Made by a program: the position numbers and the translations under genes
Assembly (NCBI GenBank): GCA_023376005.1
Contig: CM042176.1
Span: 15,762,816 to 15,826,815 of the forward strand
Length of the DNA: 64,000 nt
Reading direction: 5' to 3'
DNA from: Doryteuthis pealeii
Lineage: Eukaryota > Mollusca > Cephalopoda > Myopsida > Loliginidae
Notes under the pieces: generated by a model
Told to the model about the DNA's origin: nothing
What the model saw: the letters and a program-made list of their open reading frames with translations, nothing else
Databases searched by the model: none
Shown here: positions 58,877 through 64,000 of the stretch, piece by piece
Layout of the letters: the number at the start of each line of letters is the position of its first letter
How positions within the stretch are numbered: the first letter of the stretch is position 1

Positions 58877-61698
58877 ATGATAAATGAAAAAAACAAAGGA
58901 TGTTTACAACTGCATGGGCTCATCAGGAGAGAGTGTGCAAACCATTTCGGGGCCTTTCTCTCAACGATTTAAATCATTTTATCATATTCACAAAGGATGT
59001 TTACAACTGCATGGGCTCATCAGAGAGTGTGCAAACCATTTCGGGGCTTTCTCTCAACAATTTAAATCATTTTATCATATTCACAAAGGATGTTTACAAC
59101 TGCATGGGCTCATCAGGAGAGAGTGTGCAAACCATTTCGGGGCCTTTCTCTCAACAATTTTAAATCATTTTATCATATTCACAAAAGGATGTTTACAACT
59201 GCATGGGCTCATCAGGAGAGAGTGTGCAAACCGTTTCGGGCCTTTCTCTCAACAATTTAAATCATTTATCATATTCACAAAGGATGTTTACAACTGCATG
59301 GGCTCATCAGGAGAGAGTGTGCAAACCATTTCGGGGCCTTTCTCTCAACGATTTAAATCATTTTATATTCACAAAGGATGTTTACAACTGCATGGGCTCA
59401 TCAGGAGAGAGTGTGCAAACTGTTTCGGGGCCTTTCTTCAACAATTTAAATCATTTTATCATATTCACAAAGGATGTTTACAACTGCATGGGCTCATCAG
59501 GAGAGAGTGTGCAAACCGTTTCGGGCCTTTCTCTCAACAATTTAAATCATTTTATCATATTCACAAAGGATGTTTACAACTGCATGGGCTCATCAGGAGA
59601 GAGTGTGCAAACCATTTCGGGGCCTTTCTCTCAACAATTTAAATCATTTTATCATATTCACAAAGGATGTTTACAACTGCATGGGCTCATCAGGAGAGAG
59701 TGTGCAAACCGTTTCGGGGCCTTTCTCTCAACAATTTAAATCATTTTATCATATTCACAAAGGATGTTTACAACTGCATGGGCTCATCAGGAGAGAGTGT
59801 GCAAACCATTTCGGGGCCTTTCTCTCAACGATTTAAATCATTTTATCATATTCACAAAGGATGTTTACAACTGCATGGGCTCATCAGGAGAGAGTGTGCA
59901 AACCGTTTCGGGGCCTTTCTCTCAACAATTTAAATCATTTTATCATATTCACACTGTCGGATTAATTTCCATTTTATTTTCACACATATATATATATATA
60001 TATATATTATATTTCAGGGATCTACTCAATGATGATGCAACAAATAAACTTGAAGTATGGAATGTGGAAGATGTGACTATTATTCCTGTCTATTCAGTTG
60101 AAGAAGTTAACAAGGTGAGAAATTGTTTTCATATATATTTTTTGTATCTATAATGATTTTTTTTTATTCTCGAAACTTATATGCGTAAAATACAAATACA
60201 AAAGTTATTAAATTTGAGTGTAATGGATTTGGTTATTATAACTTGACATATAGTATTTTCTAGCAATTTTTTAGTGCTTAATAGAGGAACGGTTATAATG
60301 GATTTAATATGGTCTGTCTATTATGTAAACTAAAACAAATTAAGGCTGACAGCAGCAACAATGACATGATGATTGGAAAGATAAACACGTATCTGTGCAG
60401 CACTGTGTATTAAAAGATGAAAAAAAAAAAAAGAACCACAAAAAATTCAGGTAATGTAATAAGGTATGAGGTCATGTGACCTAAACTCTGCCTGAAAAGT
60501 AAGGTATTATGTAGCCTATAAGTAAAAAGTAAAGTCGTCAGCGCGGCCTAAAGTCAATATCAGCCAGTCAGCGGGGGAGTCTATCCCCTTTTCAATAGCG
60601 CTAGACCAAGGAGATTGTTTTGGCGTTGGAGGTGGAGCGCTACACCTACCATCAACTCCTTACATTACCGCACAGATCCCTGTGCTACTCATACACTGAG
60701 TTAGCGAGGGCCGGTATCGAACTAGGAACCTTGTGGTTTCTAGCCGAACGCTCTACCGACTGAGCTAATCCGGCCCCTCAATGTAGCCTATAATTTATGT
60801 TAATATATGCATATGTAATAAATAGATAAAATGAAATAAAGAAGAAACAATTAATATAACTAGCAAAATAAAGACACCCTCTGGGCGATGTAAAAATAAT
60901 TTTTTGAAAGATATTGCCTGAGGGGATGGGAGCTGAAAATTCAATTTCATAGAGTGTGTACCATAATTATGTAAAATCGTCAAATTATTAAAGGAGTAAA
61001 AAAAAAAAAAAAAGGCAATTTGAAATGGAAACAGTTCCGATAAGTTTAAATATTATATTAGAATAAAACAATCTATATATAAATATATAACGCCAGGCTA
61101 TTAATTGAAACAATGAGGATTGTCTAACGTTGCATGCTCACATTTTGAGTATATTTATTCTATGTTATGACGTTGGACTATGTGTTTGGTAGTGTGACGT
61201 AAGCAGTGACGCAGTTTTTTTTAGTTTTTTTGACTGCTGCTCACTCCCCAGCGCTCGACTCACTTGTTATTTCATGGGCATATTAGCCAAACCTCGCGTA
61301 CGTCCAGTGCCCAAAACGCATTTGTTTTTGCATGCGGGAGGACGCGGGTTCGATACCGGCAGGCAAGACAATGTCTTGCTCTTTTTTCCTTTCTCGTTCT
61401 CCGTCACAAAAGGAAAGGCAATTTCATTATATTAAAACTTAAATACTTGCGCCCAGAGGGTGCATATTTTTGCTAGTACTGTTAAACACCATTCAACCAT
61501 TTTTCCTTCAATGTTTTAGATCAGGAGAATGTCTTGTAATACTGTTTCTTTTTTTTTTCTTCTTTTAGGTCTGTGCGAGCGGCCATAAAAATCGTGCAAA
61601 AGCTGTCACAAACCTCAACACTGCTTCTTCTCGTTCACACGCTCTTCTGTGTGTAAGAATAGAAGGATGCAACCAAACAACGAATACACAAACTAAAG
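45264..61698 (+). CDS. KIFC3-like: Kinesin-14 (C-terminal motor, KIFC3-like), nine internal exons, partial at both ends
   Basis: Nine exons join with consistent phases: 45264-45393, 46105-46220, 51026-51694, 52747-52858, 55427-55602, 57368-57472, 58237-58364, 60018-60114, 61569-61698. All introns are GT-AG, and about 555 codons are visible. In order the protein has a helical segment, a long low-complexity linker, a coiled coil, the neck motif [13 protein letters not shown] at the stalk-motor junction, the ATP-binding loop GQTGSGKT, the [11 protein letters not shown] helix, and switch I (NTASSRSH). Stalk first and motor last, with the NxLxxLRGNIRV neck, is the kinesin-14 plan: microtubule minus-end-directed motors. 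[13 protein letters not shown] and NQRAL..LF most resemble KIFC3, with KIFC2 as the alternative. Switch II (DLAGSE) must lie beyond 64000. The N-terminal exons are upstream and not recognised. Confidence 0.92.
46105..46220 (+). CDS. KIFC3-like: Kinesin exon b
   Basis: Acceptor TTCTTTTCCAG, donor AGA|GTGAGT. It completes the codon from the previous exon and encodes [19 protein letters not shown] and further helical sequence, leaving phase 0. Size and phase fit the neighbouring exons with no stop. Confidence 0.82.
46590..47040 (-). mobile_element. SINE-like S3 in kinesin intron (5' truncated)
   Basis: On the minus strand it ends with TTAAATGACCCACTGAGGTT and TTGATATGCCGTAAAA. Inward it has CTATGGGTTAACTAG, GTTTGGGGAATGTGGAGCAC and GCTAGATGGGCGGTCGGAGA. 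The first roughly 130 bp of the element are absent. Confidence 0.75.
47170..47985. mobile_element. Foldback with roughly 200-bp arms and a third direct copy
   Basis: The left arm (47175-47380) and an adjacent direct copy (47385-47545) carry ATTGCACACCAATCTATCCG and CCCCGTATAAATTTATCGTA. The right arm (47785-47985) is their reverse complement. The loop contains a nested inverted pair (AAAAACAGAACCCACAAATT, AATTTGGGTTCTGTTTTTTC) and a G-rich GGGGTTAGGGTTGGGGG stretch. Confidence 0.8.
47986..48590. repeat. Inverted match to 43265-43500 and Helitron-like tail
   Basis: 47990-48240 matches 43265-43500 in reverse. 48340-48480 (GGGTTGTTCTTTATTCTATG, TTGTGACGTAAGCAGTGATG) matches parts of 50280-50340 and 61195-61215, a second Helitron-like subfamily. 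No exon is recognised. Confidence 0.5.
48600..49190. repeat. T/A low-complexity tract
   Basis: About 600 bp of T-runs, A-runs and TTTATATATTT pieces with almost no G or C. Nothing else is readable here. Confidence 0.9.
49191..50770. repeat. SINE relic, ATT microsatellite, Helitron-like and family R copies
   Basis: 49250-49340 has a decayed tRNA-like head (TTGGTATAGTTAACTAG, GAATTCGATCC). 49917-49955 is (ATT)n. 49957-50340 resembles the second Helitron subfamily (CTCCGGGCGGTG near its 3' end) with a truncated CTAG. 50340-50610 holds four family R units. Confidence 0.55.
51026..51694 (+). CDS. KIFC3-like: Kinesin exon c (223-codon linker with QT motifs)
   Basis: Acceptor TCTCTCTTTAG, donor CAG|GTAAAA, phase 0 at both ends. 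The first three quarters are polar, low in predicted structure, and contain CQT at 51131 and 51170, VQT at 51281 and TQT at 51539. The last quarter ([20 protein letters not shown] onward) is helical and leads into the stalk. No domain is recognised in the linker. It is the largest exon seen here and sits between a 4.8 kb intron and an intron that opens with a huge pyrimidine tract. Confidence 0.88.
51744..52551. repeat. 808-bp uninterrupted polypyrimidine tract
   Basis: From 51744 to about 52551 the + strand is only T and C, mostly T-runs separated by C, CTC or CC. It begins about 50 bp after the donor of kinesin exon c. The long K/E/R-rich (minus) and F/S/L-rich (plus) frames are forced by this composition and are not genes. 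Confidence 0.97.
52747..52858 (+). CDS. KIFC3-like: Kinesin exon d (coiled coil to neck)
   Basis: Acceptor AATTTACTAAAG, donor AGAG|GTGAGT. It encodes [20 protein letters not shown] and ends [10 protein letters not shown] plus the first base of the neck glycine. The ELxxLRG pattern is the conserved kinesin-14 neck helix. Confidence 0.9.
52990..53200 (+). mobile_element. SINE head relic
   Basis: TTTAGCTCAGTCAGTAGAGC at about 53011 is an A-box tRNA-like start; the following 150 bp do not match S1 or S2 and no B box is seen. Confidence 0.4.
53203..53515 (+). repeat. About 38-bp tandem repeat, 8 degenerate copies
   Basis: Units of TATAGATATTTTATAAAGGA and ATAAATATTTATTTTTTT with indels. Confidence 0.85.
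53746..54178 (+). mobile_element. Possible LTR with short leader frame
   Basis: A pyrimidine-rich, GC-richer block runs from TGGTGGAGCGATTGTCTG to GTTGGAATATTACA, so it has TG...CA ends, with TATTAAAG near 54127. A short frame (from ATG at 54199 to 54351) follows, as after an LTR. No primer site complementary to a tRNA is convincing and no second LTR is present. Weak call. Confidence 0.3.
54360..55426. other. Intron DNA; S3/family R tail at 54990-55125
   Basis: 54990-55125 is the S3 3' end (CCCATCTATGGGTTAAATAG, TAATGACCCACTGAGATTGA). 54590-54612 is a small hairpin ACCAAACAAACCTTGTTTGGT. The rest has no recognised content. Confidence 0.5.
55427..55602 (+). CDS. KIFC3-like: Kinesin exon e (motor start)
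   Basis: Acceptor TTTTACTTAG, donor GAG|GTAAGT. It encodes [18 protein letters not shown], the first strand of the motor domain including the RIRP nucleotide-base-contacting motif, and then [17 protein letters not shown]. Confidence 0.95.
55626..55885. repeat. CA and TA microsatellites around a hammerhead-like motif
   Basis: (CA)n(TA)n at 55626-55672 and (CA)(TA)n at 55857-55883 bracket the motif annotated at 55736-55776, the same microsatellite-bounded arrangement as the other foldbacks. Confidence 0.7.
55736..55776 (-). ncRNA. Candidate hammerhead ribozyme, weaker
   Basis: On the minus strand: stem I TTAC, core CTGATGA, A, stem II TGC-TTTCA-GCA, A, GAAA, stem III ACC-ATT-GGT, H17 = T, stem I GTAA. 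Stems I and III pair, but the A.A flanks at the base of stem II replace the usual G-C pair, so activity is doubtful. Confidence 0.45.
55905..56158 (-). mobile_element. tRNA-derived SINE S2 (minus)
   Basis: The minus strand has the S2 body (CCAGTCTAGGAGTAGGAAAA, GGGCTCTTTAACCTTGGTTA, CTCTCCAGCTATGGATAAAT) and the head with CAGAGTTCAAATCCTGGAT as B box. Confidence 0.82.
56165..57105 (-). repeat. LINE 3' end, repeated in about 117-bp units
   Basis: 56165-56305 and then 56590-57105 are, on the minus strand, the 3' tail of the CR1/Jockey-like LINE (TGTTCCTGACACTAATACAT, GTGGTGCACCTGAGCACTGT). From 56590 the tail repeats about 4.5 times. 56306-56590 is unrelated unique DNA. Confidence 0.85.
57368..57472 (+). 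CDS. KIFC3-like: Kinesin exon f (P-loop)
   Basis: Acceptor CTTTCCACAG, donor GAG|GTAAGA. It encodes [20 protein letters not shown] then [15 protein letters not shown]. The P-loop GQTGSGKT is at 57437-57460 and is intact. Confidence 0.97.
57796..58110. mobile_element. 315-bp foldback in the kinesin intron
   Basis: GGTAATCTGAACATTAGCTA at left pairs with TAGCTAATGTTCAGATTACC at right. The inner arms carry TTCACCGTAAATCTACACTG and AACATGAAAATATCATAAAATG. It sits between two pyrimidine-rich tracts (57660-57790 and 58108-58195). Confidence 0.88.
58237..58364 (+). CDS. KIFC3-like: Kinesin exon g
   Basis: Acceptor TTTAATTTTAG, donor CAG|GTAACA. It encodes [20 protein letters not shown] then the [12 protein letters not shown] strand, leaving phase 2. 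GT..NPG.NQRAL and EIYNE are motor landmarks. Confidence 0.95.
58890..59955 (+). repeat. 97-bp tandem repeat, 11 copies, in the kinesin intron
   Basis: Units start AAAGGATGTTTACAACTGCA at about 58896 and then every 92-100 bp; the last four are exactly 97. Each contains GGGCTCATCAGGAGAGAGTG and CATTTCGGGGCCTTTCTC. The array ends at ACTGTCGGATTAATTTCC, the inverse of the AATTAATCCGACAGT flank of the foldback at 19.56 kb. Open frames of up to 252 codons run through it in all three frames and are repeat artefacts. Confidence 0.95.
60018..60114 (+). CDS. KIFC3-like: Kinesin exon h
   Basis: Acceptor TATATTTCAG, donor AAG|GTGAGA. It encodes (R)[19 protein letters not shown] and [12 protein letters not shown], the DLL motif after EIYNE and the strand preceding the switch I helix. 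The acceptor lies about 60 bp after a 97-bp repeat array. Confidence 0.93.
60525..60778 (-). mobile_element. tRNA-derived SINE S1, copy 3 (minus)
   Basis: The minus strand begins GGGGCCGGATTAGCTCAGTC (A box) and has CCTAGTTCGATACCGG (B box), then the S1 body and a GACTTTACTTTTTACTT tail. This copy has the most complete tRNA-like head. Confidence 0.88.
60860..61230 (-). mobile_element. Helitron-like element, second subfamily
   Basis: The minus-strand 3' end is CTAG (60860-60863), with the hairpin CGCCC-AGA-GGGTG nine to ten bases upstream. The body shares AAATTTTTTGAAAGATATTGC-like sequence and GTGTGACGTAAGCAGTGACG with 49957-50340 and 48340-48480. The 5' TC end is not resolved. Confidence 0.6.
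61300..61370 (+). mobile_element. tRNA-like SINE head relic
   Basis: GGACGCGGGTTCGATACCGG is a good pol III B box. Upstream bases do not give a convincing A box, so this is a remnant rather than a tRNA gene. Confidence 0.35.
61410..61476 (+). mobile_element. Truncated Helitron 3' end
   Basis: ATTATATTAAAACTTAAATA, hairpin GCGCCC-AGA-GGGTGC (61449-61463), then CTAG (61473-61476) before T. The same last 65 bp as Helitron copy 1. Confidence 0.75.
61569..61698 (+). CDS. KIFC3-like: Kinesin exon i (switch I)
   Basis: Acceptor TTCTTCTTTTAG, donor AAAG|GTCTCT (weak). It encodes [20 protein letters not shown] followed by [11 protein letters not shown]. NxxSSRSH (61617-61640) is switch I and is intact. 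It ends in phase 1, so the next exon should begin by completing a glycine before the switch II strand. No such exon is seen up to 64000. Confidence 0.93.
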
Positions 61699-61999
61699 GT
61701 CTCTATTGATATTTTTCTCATTTCACAGAACAAATCCCATGCGGCGAAAGTTGCAAATTAACAAAGAATTACCACATAAAATATTTATCCTCAAAACTTT
61801 GCCTTCCTTTGAGGAAATAGATTTCAATCTTTTAAAATGTTAACACTGTTATAGCTTAATTATTAGATAAAAAGCAGCATATCGGATGTGTCAATGGTGA
61901 TGGGGGCATATTTCTAATTTGAATTCTAGTTGTATTTTATTTGTTTTCTTTAAAATGACAGTTTTCTGTTTTTAACAGCACTGCTCACGTGACTTTCGG

Positions 62000-62285
62000 A
62001 AACATTTTTTCACGCTCAGAGTTGCGGAGACATGGAATAACCTACCCGCGTCTGTTGTAGGCTGGCGAAGCACTGAGTCTTTCAAAGCCTCCATGCTTCC
62101 TGTAGTCCGCCAACACTATACCTGATGCCACTCTCCACATACATATGCACACACATACATGCATATTACTACTGTAAACTGTTCATGTTCCTGACACTAA
62201 TACATTATTCTGTGTACTTGACATGAGACTTTGAGGAGTTGTGGTGCACCTGAGCACTGTACACAATAAATTTCATTATTATTAA
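62000..62285 (+). mobile_element. 3' end of a CR1/Jockey-like LINE, copy 3
   Basis: One open stretch reads FFTLRVAETWNNLPASVV then ESFKASMLPVVRQHYT, followed by the same 3' UTR (CTGACACTAATACATTATTC, CAATAAATTTCATTATTATT). The C-terminal frame is unbroken here, which makes the assignment clearer than in the other copies. Confidence 0.78.
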
Positions 62286-62488
62286 AACTAAACTTTTTAA
62301 CATATTTCTCGGATAAATGTTGTGAAAATGAGTTTTTGTTTTTTTTTTTTTTTTTAAATACATTTTAGCACATGATCATTGATACTATTTCCTCAAACAA
62401 TAGAGCAAGTAAGAGATTTATTTTTGTGTATCAATATTCATATTACCAACATACAACTTTCACTGTTTGAGAGAATTTGATATTTTAA

Positions 62489-62720
62489 CTCTTAATGTCC
62501 TATACCGCCTCAGTCCGCCTGGCCGGAAGTCACGTTTGTTTTCCTAATCCACCCCAAAAGATAGACTTTGTTTAAATGTAATATTAAACATATTTACAAG
62601 TCTTTAATTAAAGGAAATATCTCAGGTAATTTTAAATGAAAAGGATCAGTTTTAGCCATTTTTTAAAAAATAAATTCTTATAGGAATGGGGCTCTGGAAT
62701 TCTCAACAGGATGTTAAGAG
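62489..62720 (+). mobile_element. TTAA-flanked MITE, copy 3 (232 bp, complete)
   Basis: TTAA (62485-62488) and TTAA (62721-62724) bracket an element starting CTCTTAATGTCCTATACCGC and ending CAACAGGATGTTAAGAG, i.e. terminal inverted repeats CTCTTAA(T/C)(G/A)TCCT. The surrounding older repeat occurs empty at 63195-63215 (GATATTTTTAAAAAGTG). TTAA targets and duplications are typical of piggyBac-type elements. Confidence 0.8.
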
Positions 62721-62849
62721 TTAAAAAAAAAAAAGGTTAAAAATCAACCTATTATGGTTAAAAAAAACACCAAATGAGAGTTTTGACATTTATAAAAAAA
62801 ATAATTGCTGAAGATACCATTTCTAATGAATGACAGTCCTGCAAGCTGG

Positions 62850-63025
62850 GGCTTTAGAAAACACTGACTGCACCTCTGCAAAGGGGTAAAACCCCACCAA
62901 TGGGGCGACCCGTTGGCTGTGAGTGGCGATCCATGATACTTAAGGATGGAACCCTGGTAGCTGAGCAGTCCATGACTGGTAACAATTCAGTTTTGCCCTT
63001 ACTTAGGCTAGATGGGTGGTCAGAA
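62850..63025 (+). mobile_element. SINE-like S3, 5' part only
   Basis: CTGACTGCACCTCTGCAAAG, AATGGGGCGACCCGTTGGCT, CTGAGCAGTCCATGACTGGT and GGCTAGATGGGTGGTC match the first third of the copy at 63365. Confidence 0.75.
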
Positions 63026-63364
63026 AAGCCTCCTCCTATCAATCCTCATTTTCACAAAACATTAGAAAACAATGATTTTTAGTGCATTTTAGTAGACGAT
63101 CTTTAATGCTATTTCCTCAAACAATGGTGCAAGTAAAAGATCTAATTTTTGGTATCAGTATTCAGTATGCTAACACACAACTTTTGCATAGATGGACAAT
63201 TTGATATTTTTAAAAAGTGAAAAATCAACCTACCCTAATGTCTCATTTTTAACCAGAGGGTGTTGCAAGATAACGGTCGTATAATTAAGGAACACGAGTT
63301 TTAATAAATAGATGCTACTAGCTTTAATGGAGGTAAAAAAAAGTTTTGAAATAATTCCTTCACA

Positions 63365-63967
63365 ACCTGTATTGACCGCCCTATTGGCTGAGCCGTTAGA
63401 ATACACTGACTGCACCTCTGCAGAGGGGTAAGAATCCCCAAATGGGGCTATCTGTTGGCCATGGGTGGCGACCCGTGATGCTTAAAGATAGAACCTAGGT
63501 GGCTGAGCAGTCCATGACCTGCAACACTCCACTTGGATCCTTACTTAGGCTAGACGGGTGGTCGGAGTGGCCTCCTCTGATCAATCAGCTGGTCACGTCA
63601 AGCCCTAGTACCTATATGATTGTCCCAACCCTATTGTCCTTATGGCAACCACCAACTCTTATCATATATGCTAGAAGGCAATGGCTGAGGGTCTTCATGT
63701 CCTGGGAATGATGTTAAACTATCTGATGGTGAGGTTCCAGTACTGGAGGTTTGGGGAATGTGGAGCACCCCTTCATCACCATTGCTCCCTGGTCAACTTG
63801 ACCCAGAGTGGTAGTACCTTTTAGGGTCCCATCTATGGGTTAAATAGAAAAACATTAGTTTATAAAAACAAATGAGCATCCATTAAGAATGAATTTATTT
63901 CAAAACTTTGTCGGCATTAAATGACCCACTGAGGTTGATATGCCATAAAATAAAGCAAACCAAACCT
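63365..63967 (+). mobile_element. SINE-like S3, near full length (about 600 bp)
   Basis: It runs from TTGACCGCCCTATTGGCTGA to AAAGCAAACCAAACC. Blocks in order: CACCTCTGCAGAGGGGTAAG; GGCTAGACGGGTGGTCGGAG; TTTGGGGAATGTGGAGCACC; CTATGGGTTAAATAG; TGACCCACTGAGGTTGATAT. The start of a further copy (TTATTTAGGCTAGACGGGCT) follows to the right edge. Confidence 0.8.
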
Positions 63968-64000
63968 TATTTAGGCTAGACGGGCTAGATATGAGGTTCC

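Noticed and set aside
58890..59955. Hammerhead in the 97-bp array (CTCATCAG and TTTCG motifs on the minus strand)
   Set aside because: CTGATGA is followed by GCCC while GAAA is preceded by GGCCCC, so no stem II can be formed within or between units.
58884..60153. Open frames of up to 252 codons with [14 protein letters not shown] repeats
   Set aside because: Translation of the 97-bp intronic array in every frame. The real coding bases here are only 60018-60114.
61699..64000. Kinesin switch II exon (DLAGSE) in the last 2.3 kb
   Set aside because: No open segment with that motif and splice sites was found; this interval reads as intron with LINE tail, MITE and S3 copies.

Overview
This is animal nuclear DNA from an AT-rich, repeat-dense genome. 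The introns are spliced and GT-AG, there is a vertebrate-type telomeric motif, and the window holds tRNA-derived SINEs, Helitrons, mariner and hammerhead-bearing Penelope-like debris. A lophotrochozoan, most likely a mollusc and possibly a cephalopod, fits best. That assignment is inference from repeat style and from the two host genes, not from a species-specific marker. Only two host protein genes can be supported. One is an intact intronless RPL21 (31203-31685, +) with a degenerate second copy at 25625-26137. The other is nine consecutive exons of a C-terminal-motor kinesin (kinesin-14, KIFC3-like) on the + strand from 45264 to 61698. The kinesin runs off the right edge before the switch II exon, and its first exons are not recognisable here.

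Layout. 1-4.6 kb: tandem arrays, an inverted-repeat structure with telomere-like repeats in its loop, and a long array of short AATACTACAAATTA-type units. 5.3-7.3 kb: an LTR-like sequence and a 5'-truncated, frameshifted LINE with a restriction-like endonuclease. 8.8-13.2 kb: arrays and SINEs. 13.9-19.4 kb: a roughly 0.5 kb inverted repeat enclosing a 16-copy, 146-bp array whose monomer carries the 3' half of a tRNA-His. 19.5-22.1 kb: foldbacks, SINEs and direct repeats. 22.3-32.7 kb: two copies of a roughly 4.5 kb segment, each with RPL21; the first copy looks like noisy sequence. 34.3-43.1 kb: mariner remnants, hammerhead foldbacks, piggyBac-like MITEs, Helitrons and a 100-N scaffold gap. 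44.0-45.2 kb: an LTR with primer-binding site next to a Helitron. 45.2-61.7 kb: the kinesin gene, whose introns are filled with repeats. 61.7-64 kb: kinesin intron with a LINE tail, a MITE and SINE-like copies.

The best-supported unusual content is mobile-element biology. Three 640-830 bp non-autonomous Helitrons have TC...CTAG ends, 3' hairpins and recognisable empty sites. Four or more sequences fold as type I hammerhead ribozymes with very short palindromic stem III, of the Penelope/retrozyme kind. A dimeric (A-B-A-B) array is built on a tRNA-His half. A piggyBac-like MITE family with TTAA targets has one copy split by a Helitron. All coordinates of repeats are approximate to a few bases unless an exact end motif is named.
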